A DNA stretch of 64,000 nucleotides from Chinchilla lanigera. Lineage: Eukaryota; Chordata; Mammalia; Rodentia; Chinchillidae. The position numbers and the translations under genes were made by a program. Shown in pieces: positions 56,530 to 64,000 of this stretch (position 1 is its first letter; every line of letters begins with the position of its first letter). Under the pieces are notes generated by a model. That model ran no database searches. It had not been told where the DNA came from and saw nothing but the letters and a program-made list of their open reading frames with translations. The stretch covers positions 5,532,763 to 5,596,762 of the forward strand of contig NW_004955480.1 of the NCBI RefSeq assembly GCF_000276665.1, in the 5' to 3' direction.

Positions 56530-56909
56530 TGTTATGGTTTGTGTCTGGATGTCCCCCCAAAGCCTCATGCAGTCATGGGGCAGGATTCTAGAGTTTATGG
56601 TTGATTCATGGTCCAATGCTGGGATTATGGGTGTGAGAGCTACACCTGTGCTGGGGCAGGCAGCTTGCACACAGTATAAAAGAGGGAAAGAGGTTTGCTC
56701 TTCCAACTTCCACTCTTCCCTTTTACTCTTGTTGCTTTTGCTGTCTTCTGCCACCATGAACTGTTGCCATCTGCCATGTGCCACCCCACCTTGGAGTCAG
56801 CCAAGTATGGACTGAAACCACCACAAACTCTAAGCTAAATAAACCTTTCCTACCTTAATTTTGAGTGTCAGGTATTTTGTCCCAACAATGAGAGTAAAGT
56901 AACCAAGAC
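56530..56909 (+). mobile_element. MaLR-type solo LTR inserted in L1
   Basis: TGTTATGGTTTGTGTCTGGATG start, CCCCCCAAAGCCTCATGC, GGATTATGGGTGTGAGAGC, AGTATAAAAGAGGG (TATA-like), CTGCCACCATGAACTG, GTATGGACTGAAACCACC, CTAAATAAACCTTTCC (polyadenylation region), GGTATTTTGTCCC and a GTAACCAAGA end. Same family as 55409-55755 but opposite orientation. Confidence 0.8.
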
Positions 56910-56980
56910 TTGAAAAGTAATCAAGTAAGTAACCAAGTAACCAAGATTTGAAAGCACCAACAGTGACCAAGATTTGAAAA
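56901..56980. repeat. Imperfect tandem ACCAAGATTTGAAA repeat
   Basis: ACCAAGA(T/C)TTGAAA occurs at about 56902, 56940 and 56967 with shorter AACCAAGT words between. Probably local duplication at the LTR-L1 junction. Confidence 0.7.
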
Positions 56981-58597
56981 CCCATCAAAATCACAGCAAA
57001 CTTCTCAACCCAACATTTATATCAAAGAGAACTTGGAGCAAAGTTCTTTAAACTCTGAAAGAAAACAACCACTAACCCAGACTTCTGTATCCTGCAAAAA
57101 ATCTTTCAAAACTGATGGAGAAATAAAATACTTCTATGATAAAGAAAACCTGAAGAAATTCATGACCAGCCCTAAGAGTCCAAAAAAGTTCTGAAAGATA
57201 TTCTAGAAAAATATGAATTAAGATAATAATTCCATGAATCCCAATAGATTGAATTCACCAAGCAAGGCATGTATTTAAACAGAGGGGAAAGAAAGGGAAT
57301 CAACAACAGGAAAATAATATGACAAAAATAAGTCAATATATATCAGTTATAACCATCAATGTAAATGGTCTCAATTCATCAATCAAAAGAAACAGACTTG
57401 CAGAATAGATTAAGAAACAGGATTCAGCAATATGCTGCCTATGACAAAGTGGATTTCAAGTCAAGACTGATTGGAAGAGCAAAAGAGGGTCAATACATTC
57501 TTACTAAGGGAACGATTCAAAAGGAAAAGATAACAATCATACATGTATGTGCATGAAATACCAGCACAATCAACTATATAAAATAATCATTAATGATTAT
57601 GAAAAATCAAACGTGCACTAACACAATTGTAATGCAGGGACCTCAAAACCCCAGTGTCACAAATAGACAGATCAATTAGACAAAACAGTTAACAAAAAAC
57701 AATCATACCTGAACCACACCTTTGAACAAATGGACTTAGTAGATATCTATAGAGTGTTCCATCACACAACATCAGAATACACATTCTTCTCAGCTGCGCA
57801 TTGGACATTCACCAAAATAGACTACATACTAGCCCATAGACCATGCTTAAGTAAATGCAAAGGAATTAAAATTAACTGCTGCATATGATCAGATCATAGT
57901 GCAATAAATTTGGAAATCAATGGTAAAAGAACCCTCCCAGAGAACTGTAAACATATAAAAATTAAGTAACACCTTCCTGAACAACCAATGGGTCATGGAT
58001 GAAATTAAAGAAGAAATTAGAGTTTCTAAAATTAAATTGTAATGACAATAAAATTATATCAGAAACTATGGGACAAAATGAAATCTGTTCTAAAAGTAAA
58101 ATCTATAGTAGTGAATTTCCACATCACAAAAACAGAGCAAGCTCAAATAAATAACCTAATGTTGAATCTCAAGCTTAGAAAAAGAAGAACAAGTTAAATG
58201 GAAAGCACATATGAGGAGATTATAAAAATCAAAACAGAAGTCAATGCAATTGAGATGTAGAAAACAATATAAAAAATCAACAACTCAAAAAATTGCTTCG
58301 TTGAAAAATTAAATAAAATAGACAAACTCTTAGCCAACTTACCAAAAAAGGAAAGACTCAGATCCATGCACTTAGGAATGAAATGGGTGAAATCACAACA
58401 GACCCTGCAGAAATCCAGATCATCAATACCTGCTTTGAGAACCTGTACTCGAATAAAAGGGAAAATGCAAATGAAAAGGACAGATTTTTTGACACATATG
58501 AATTACCAAAGCTGAGTCAAGAAGATGTAAAAATTTTACATAACCCAATGTCAGTCAATGAAATTGAAAGCACAATTTAAAAACTACCAACAACATT
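56981..58597 (+). mobile_element. L1 ORF1 end and ORF2 start (endonuclease to pre-RT), decayed
   Basis: Bases 57060-57190 hold the L1/HAL1-type segment AACCCAGACTTCTGTATCCTGC. ORF2 follows: GTAAATGGTCTCAATTC, AGACTTGCAGAATAGATTAAG, AAGTGGATTTCAAGTCAAG, TACACATTCTTCTCAGCTGC (endonuclease region), GAACAACCAATGGGTC, and TTAGCCAACTTACC. The peptide at 58383-58580 (GEITTDPAEIQ to NEIEST) matches the segment just before the reverse transcriptase fingers. It stops at about 58597, before the RT catalytic core, so the 3' two thirds of ORF2 are absent. Confidence 0.8.
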
Positions 58598-59120
58598 GTG
58601 GGTCACACGTTAGTCTGGGTCGCTCTCAGCCAGCAGCTCAAGGAACTCAGACCAATGCCCCATGCTCTGTGGACATTGTGAGTCGTGCCTGAGTCCAGGG
58701 CACCATTACCCAGCTGCTAGGGGAACTCAGACTGGTGCCCCATGCCTCACAGGCATTCTGGTTCATACCTGAAGCCCTGGAAGACCTGGTAGCCCATAGT
58801 TATCTGCCTGGAGAACTCAGACAGCTGTTCCAAGTCCTGCTAACATTGTCAGTTGTACCCGAGGTCCTGAAGAGATAGGTATGCTCCATCAGCTGCCTGA
58901 GGACCCTGATCTGGCACCACACATTCTTCTGACATTGTGGGTCAGCCTGAAGACTGGGAATCCTCAGTAAACCACCCGGGGACCCTAGTCCAAAAGGCCA
59001 CCACTATGTTTCCATCAGGGCACTCATCTGAGCTGGGCATTCTATAAACTGCCTGGGGATTTTGGACCTGGTGGGACACTTCCTGCTGCCATTGTGAGGC
59101 AAGCATGACCACCAGGAAAT
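58598..59120 (+). mobile_element. L1 5'-UTR-like tandem monomers
   Basis: Six units of about 77-90 bases start at 58644, 58724, 58814, 58903, 58982 and 59059. Each opens with AACTCAGAC or ACCCT and carries a GACATTGTG-like word and a (C)AGCTGCCTG-like end. GC content is well above the neighbours. They directly precede L1 ORF1-like sequence, as promoter monomers do in rodent L1s. No TATA box is needed for such promoters; activity is not implied. Confidence 0.6.
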
Positions 59121-59835
59121 CTAAGGGCCCTAGACACCTTCTGGTGAGCTGCCCAGGGAGAGTGAGGCCCAGCACTTCATCTCCAACATCCACAATGACA
59201 AGACAAAGGACCAAAGTGAAATCTCAGAACTCCACGCCAACCAGAACAAGTCCAGGAGACAGCAACATAGGAGAACACAGAAGTTACACACCTGAAATCT
59301 CTGAAATGATTGCAACTAAAGTAAAGCAAAAACACCATAAGGCCATAGAAGAAATCAGATCAGAAATAATCTTTCAGATAAAAAATGAAATGACAACAAT
59401 AATGAAAGAATTGCTCAGCACATCTAAAGAGGACATATATAAAGAATAGATAAGCATAGAAAAATAAAGGAAATGCTAAATGAACAATATAGGAAAGAAC
59501 TAGAAAGAATGAAACAGATTCATACAGATATCCAGGAAATAAAAATCTCCATCAAAAGCTGATAAAACTGCTTGGATGAAGCCCATGATTGACTTTCAGA
59601 TCTTGAAGACAGTATTGCAGCTAACAATCATAAAAGGAAAGATCTCTTAAAACTTACAAGGAACCTGGAAATAACAGCTGCAAAATGATGCAAATAGAAA
59701 AAATGTAAGACTGATAGTCATCGAGGAAACAGCATGAGTCAACACAAATGACATAAGACTATTTGCAGAAATAATAGCAGAAATTTTAATTTCAAATATG
59801 ATAGAAAATAAGTACAAAGAAACTTACTCCCAACA
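59121..59835 (+). mobile_element. Second L1: ORF1 5' region, decayed
   Basis: A frame of 114 codons (59105-59449) with an internal methionine start at about 59192 (MTRQR) reads a basic, S/T-rich N terminus followed by a charged helix (EISEMIATKVKQKHHKAIEE), consistent with an L1 ORF1p N terminus and coiled-coil start. A stop at 59447-59449 ends it; homologous sequence continues with further stops to about 59835. ORF2 is absent. Confidence 0.65.
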
Positions 59836-60499
59836 GTATCTTAGTCCATTCTTTCAATAACTGGTCCTTCTTTTAGAGGTTAAGGAACTTAAACCTGGTA
59901 TCTTAACTAGAAAGTAACAGAGAGAAGTAGAATTATTTAGGGGCTAACTAAATGTTGGTTAAGAGTTGGCTTTCTAAGCAGAAATCTTGCTTTTTCTTAT
60001 AAGGATGTAGGAATGGTGACTCAAATAGTTTCAGTAATTTATCTAAGGTCTTATAGCTGGTTAATAAAGCAGGGATGTAAAGCCTTACTAAATCTTTCAT
60101 TATAATTGATTGTCTTTTCCAAGTCTCTAGACAAAGCAAAACTAAATTATTAGGCACGAAGTGACCATAACTTTGATCAGTAATACCTCGCACCACTTTG
60201 AACTTGTCCTTTTCTCTTCCTTTCACCAATAGTCATTATTAATATCTGAAATAAATAGTATAACTTCCTCAATTAAAATCTTTGACATTTTGGTTTATGA
60301 TAATTTGCTCCCAAAAAAATCCTATGACATTTCCAATCTATATCATATGGGCTGAAAAATATATTGCATAATTCAACCTGGTTATTTTCAAAATCCCTTT
60401 TACATCAATTATTTCTATTAAGGTCTAAATTATAGAGTTAAATTTGTACTTTTTCTTTAACACATGCTATACATTTTAATGGCATTCAGTGTAATATTT
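59836..60499. other. Mostly unassigned, possible MIR fragments
   Basis: AGAGGTTAAGGAACTTAAAC (59875) and ATCTAAGGTCTTATAGCTGG (60042) look like antisense MIR cores, too short to call firmly. Confidence 0.35.
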
Positions 60500-61165
60500 C
60501 CATACATGAATAAAATGTGCTTTGATTACATCCAACCACCTCCTTCGATCCTTGCTCTTCTTTCTTAGAATTCTTCCCAGTCCCTGGAAATCAGTATTTT
60601 ACCATGAGGTCAACTTGGGTTTTTTTGGTTTCCTCATAAGAGTGAGAACATACATTTCTTTTCTTTCTATGTCTGCATATAAAATGATATTCTTCTCCAT
60701 TTTTAGCTATTTTGCTGCAAACAACAGGATTTCATTTTTATGGCTGAGTAAAACTCCACTGTAATAAATACTGTATATTTTTATTCATTCATCTTTTGAT
60801 GGGTATTTAGACAGATTTGACGTCTTAGCTACTGTGAATAGTGTGCTACTATAAATATAGTCATGCAGATATCTCTTTTCTATGTTCATTTCATTGGATA
60901 TATAATGAAGAGTTAGATTGCTGAATTCTTTAGTAGTTCTCTTTTTAGTTTTTCTCTGGAAACGACATCCTGTACTCTTTAGTGGATGACTAATTTACAT
61001 TTTCACCAGCAGTACATAAGAGTTTATGTTTCTTAGTATCCTAACCAACATTTATTTTATTTTATTTTGTTTTTATAATAGTTATCATAACTAGGATGAT
61101 ATGGTATATTATCGCAGTTTTAATTTGCATGCTTTTTCTGGTATAGTTCTTTGATGTCTGCCAAT
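60500..61165 (-). mobile_element. L1M fragment, antisense (ORF2 end and 3' UTR)
   Basis: CTTTTGATGGGTATTTAGACAG, TAGCTACTGTGAATAGTGTGC, GCAGATATCTCTTTTC, TTAGATTGCTGAATTC, TAGTAGTTCTCTTTTTAG, TTTACATTTTCACCAGCAG, TTAATTTGCATGC and GTCTGCC match reverse L1 ORF2 C-terminal sequence. Confidence 0.8.
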
Positions 61166-61274
61166 GCATGCATTCAGGAAATCACAACTAAAATCAAAAT
61201 AAAGAAAATTTCCATTAACTCAAGGAAATCACCCGTTTCCTCTTCTATGATCATCTTTATAACTTAGTGTAGCC

Positions 61275-62760
61275 TCTGAAAATAATTTATCCAATTTTGT
61301 GTGCACAGTTTGGCAGTTTTTAGAATGTCATATATATAGAATCATAAATCATGTACCATATCTGAGTTGTATTTTTGCTATCAAAATACATTTAAAATTC
61401 ATGCACATTGTCATATGAGTAACTATTGTGTTCCTTTATATTGTTGAGGAATTACCATACTATATTGTATCACAGTTTGTTTATCCATTCACCTATTAAC
61501 AGACAGTTCAGTTATATTTTGTGTTTTCTCAATTACAAAGTTATAAAAAATATTTAGATGTGATTGTTTCATTAAACAAGCATTCATTTCACTTAATTAA
61601 CTCCTCAAAAATTAAGTTACTGGTAAGACAATATTTAATTTTCTAAGATATCACCAATATGTTTTCCAGAGTTAATGTATCATTTGGCATTCCATAGAAA
61701 ACTGGGAATTCTAGTTGCTCAGCATCTTCACAAATATAATAGTAGTTATTAAATATTTTGTCATGCTAATAATACCTCATCATGTTTTTCATCTTGTATT
61801 TCTCTAATATTAAGTGAATGTTTATCATTTTAGATACATATTTGCCATCTGTAGTTCTCCTTTAGTAAAATATAATTTCAAATATTTTTTCAATTATTGA
61901 CTGTGTTGCTTCTGCATCATTGAATTTTGTGTGTTCTTTATTTATTCTGGTTAAAGAATCCTTATCAGATATATGATATAAGCTATTTTTAATCAGTTTT
62001 TATTGGTACATTTTAGATATATATAATGATCACATTCATCATAGAGAATTTGTGCCTGTACATGTATAACTTCATTTTTTCACATTCCCCTACCCTCCCT
62101 TCAACCTCTCCTCTCTGCCCCATTTGCAAAAGCTTTGTTTCCATTTTTTAATTGGTTTTTCATTTTGTTTTACTTTTTCCTTCTTTCCTTTGACCCTCCC
62201 CCTCCCTTGTTCCCACCTACATTTGAACATTTCAATAGGATACAAGGTATTTTATTGCAGTCACTGAAGTAGTTGTGCGTTTATTTTCTTAAGACTGCAT
62301 TTCAAAGAGCAAGAGTTCTGAAGTTCTTAACATTGATTAAGTCCAATATGTCATTTTTTATCTTAGAAATTATATTTTCAGTCTAAGCAAAGACATATTT
62401 AGTTATTCTAGGGTAAATAATTTTTTAATTAGGTGTTGCCAGTATTCTAGAATTTTTTCAAACCGTTTTGACTGACTAGTTTGGTTGTTTTGTTTTTCCA
62501 TATAAACTTTTAAATCAGTTTGTTGATTTTCAAAAGATTTTCTGCTGGATTCTCACTTTAGATAAAGTTCAAGCTAAGTATCAGTTCAGAAATCATTTTT
62601 AACTTGTGAACATTAAAACTTCCAATTTACCAAAAGGATATATCTCCATTCATTTAAGTATTTCTTTCAGAATTGCTTGGTAGTATTTAGTATATAGAAT
62701 ATAATCATGTTTTATTGTGTATATATGCCTAATTATAGTTCTATTTTAAATATTTTAGTT
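61275..62760 (-). mobile_element. L1M fragment, antisense, interrupted
   Basis: GTTTATCCATTCACCTATTAAC, CATATTTGCCATCTGTAG, GAATCCTTATCAGATATATG on the left; then, after an insertion at about 61985-62290, TAACATTGATTAAGTCCAATATG, AAACTTCCAATTTACC and TATATCTCCATTCATTTAAG on the right. The two halves are colinear with reverse L1 ORF2. Heavily mutated. Confidence 0.7.
61985..62290 (-). mobile_element. L1-type 3'-UTR insertion with G-rich polypurine tract (minus strand)
   Basis: Pyrimidine-rich on the plus strand: CCCCTACCCTCCCTTC at 62087-62102 and CCCTCCCCCTCCCTTGTTCCC at 62194-62214. The reverse strand is the G-rich polypurine tract typical of L1 3' UTRs, with four G runs that fit a quadruplex. 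It splits the older L1 at 61275-62760, so it is younger. Boundaries are approximate. Confidence 0.5.
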
Positions 62761-62779
62761 GACAAATCCTAATTATATC

Positions 62780-63345
62780 ACACATGGAGACATTATGTCT
62801 TGATGGACACACACAGAATGTAGAGTAGTTAAATCAAGTTAACTAACATATCCATTTTTTTGTTTACTTGACATTTTTCCTGTCATATGTATGAAATATA
62901 CAGTACATTTATTATTGACTATAGTCATAATGCTGTGGACTCAAAACTCTCTCTCCTGTCCAGCTGAAATTTTGTGTCCTTTGACAATTAACCCTTACTT
63001 TTCTTCCTTTTCACACCATCAGTCTCTGGTAATCTTCACTCTACTCTCTATCTAGGATTTCAAAAGTTTGAGATTCTACATATAAATGGGACCTTGAAAT
63101 ATTTGTCTTTCTGTGACTCACTTTGATATTTAACATAATGTCTTAGAGAGTCTTCCTTATTTTCTCAAATGACAGATTTTTATTCTTTGTAAAGGCTGAA
63201 TAGTACCCTGTTTTTCCTCAATATTTTTATCCTATCACCCACTGTGGGACACTGAAGTTAATTTTGTATATTACCTATTGTGAATACTGATGCAGTGAAC
63301 ATGAATGTGCAGGTATCCTTTGTTATGGTTTTAGGCTTATTTTGC
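62780..63345 (-). mobile_element. L1M 3'-UTR and ORF2 end, antisense
   Basis: TTAACTAACATATCCATTTTTTTG, TTATTGACTATAGTCATAATGC, CAGCTGAAATTTTGTGTCC, CTGGTAATCTTCACTCTACTC, ATTCTACATATAAATGGGACC, GGCTGAATAGTACCC, CTATTGTGAATACTGATGCAG. Colinear antisense through the 3' UTR and into ORF2. The same 3'-UTR segments occur rearranged at 2572-2900. Confidence 0.85.
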
Positions 63346-63461
63346 AAGGCAAAACAATATAATACAGGACACATATTTTGTAAGATTATTTATAATAGTC
63401 ACCCAAAGAATCATATACAAAAGAGTGCAAGAAATCTGTCCACATACTAAGGACCAAAGCA
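63346..63461. other. Unassigned
   Basis: Short AT-rich linker between L1 and the tandem monomers. Confidence 0.3.
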
Positions 63462-63590
63462 TCCAGCAGAGGCCCTGAATCCCACAATAATGTCCTGCAT
63501 GAGTCCAGCTGAAGACCTAGAGCCCATAACAATCCCTCCCACAAATTCAACTGGAGACCCAGAGCCCATGACAATGTCTCATGCAAGCCT
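63462..63590. repeat. 42-43-bp tandem monomers, three units
   Basis: Units start at 63462 (TCCAGCAGAGGCCC), 63504 (TCCAGCTGAAGACC) and 63547 (TCAACTGGAGACCC); each carries a CCCA(C/T)(A/G)A(C/T)AAT word followed by a short C/T-rich end. GC-richer than the flanks. Confidence 0.75.
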
Positions 63591-63677
63591 GTTTCAAGGA
63601 TCTGTGCTGGGAAGGCCCAAAGGCCCATTCTGCTAGCAGAATGAAGGTTTTGTGCTGTCAGGCTGAGGGATCGACAC

Positions 63678-64000
63678 TGAAGCCAGGAAGCAATGCTCAA
63701 AATAGGAACAAAATCTCCTCAAAACAGTACAACAGCCGTCTTCAGCAACAGGGAGGTCCCAAGCTCCTCCAATGATGAAAACAGCTGAGTTCCCATCAGG
63801 AAAGCCAACACAACAAGCTTCTCCAGAAGACTGGCAGTGTACCATCTTCTCCTCCAGAACCAGGAGTCAATGCTCAGTGTGAGAACCAGAGCTCCTGCAA
63901 AGTGAACCAAAACCATTTTCAGCAATAGCAAGATCCCGAGCTCCTCAGAGGATGAAAACAGCCAAGTTCATCAGGAAAGACAGCACAACAAGCTCCTCCA
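63678..64000. repeat. 177-bp tandem unit, nearly two copies, cut by window end
   Basis: CAATGCTCA at 63691 recurs at 63868. TCAGCAACAGGGAGGTCCC with AGCTCCTCC matches TCAGCAATAGCAAGATCCC with AGCTCCTC one period later, and GATGAAAACAGCTGAGTTC matches GATGAAAACAGCCAAGTTC. The array continues to the last base. It resembles promoter monomers ahead of a retroelement, but the element body lies outside the window. Confidence 0.75.

Noticed and set aside
58383..58580. Active L1 ORF2
   Set aside because: The frame is only 65 codons, stops flank it and the RT catalytic core is missing.

Overview
The window looks like intergenic DNA from a non-murid rodent. It is AT-rich and almost entirely made of decayed transposable elements, and I see no convincing protein-coding exon, rRNA or functional tRNA gene. 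Rodent origin follows from B1 SINEs carrying the internal 29-bp duplication, B1-ID dimers (B1-dID type), and a young tRNA-Ala-derived ID SINE family with intact target-site duplications. The B1-dID dimers and the ID variant suggest a squirrel-related or beaver-related lineage rather than mouse or rat. That placement is an inference from memory and was not tested.

Layout. 1-5.8 kb: Tigger2-like DNA transposon ends, a B1, an MLT1 LTR, an L1 3'-UTR fragment with a 5' inversion, an L2 tail and a MIR. 5.8-10 kb: a MIR and mostly unassigned AT-rich DNA. 10-13.3 kb: a MaLR-type LTR, then an antisense L2 split by an LTR that itself carries an ID SINE. 13.5-18 kb: a B1-dID, two young ID insertions in opposite orientation and a short minisatellite. 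18.2-19 kb: a repeat-poor block rich in TAAT/ATTA cores. 19-26 kb: L2 copies, microsatellites, a 100-base assembly gap, two MER5A copies, a MIR and a B1. 26-30 kb: a hAT-type MITE, MER20, MER5A, MIR and a second repeat-poor block with homeodomain- and FOX-like motifs. 30.5-33 kb: a decayed minus-strand MaLR provirus with both LTRs. 33-45 kb: MIR, L2, LTR and hAT copies, older IDs and a cluster of three young IDs within 2.1 kb. 45-51.7 kb: L1 fragments, a B1, two young IDs and a second L1 with a clear 5' inversion. 53.8-60 kb: a second MaLR internal region with its 5' LTR, an L1 (ORF1 and the start of ORF2) interrupted by an opposite-facing LTR, and a second L1 5' end with tandem 5' monomers and ORF1. 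60.5-63.3 kb: a stack of minus-strand L1 fragments. 63.4-64 kb: GC-richer tandem monomers that run off the window end.

No operon or gene system is present, and the open reading frames are short and lie mostly in or near repeats. I found no previously undescribed system. The most useful leads are the young ID SINE burst, an unrecognised LINE-3'-end-like family with four copies, two L1 copies with the twin-priming signature, two kinds of tandem 5'-type monomers, and three repeat-poor blocks that could be conserved non-coding elements. All subfamily names are by recognition only and need a RepeatMasker run.
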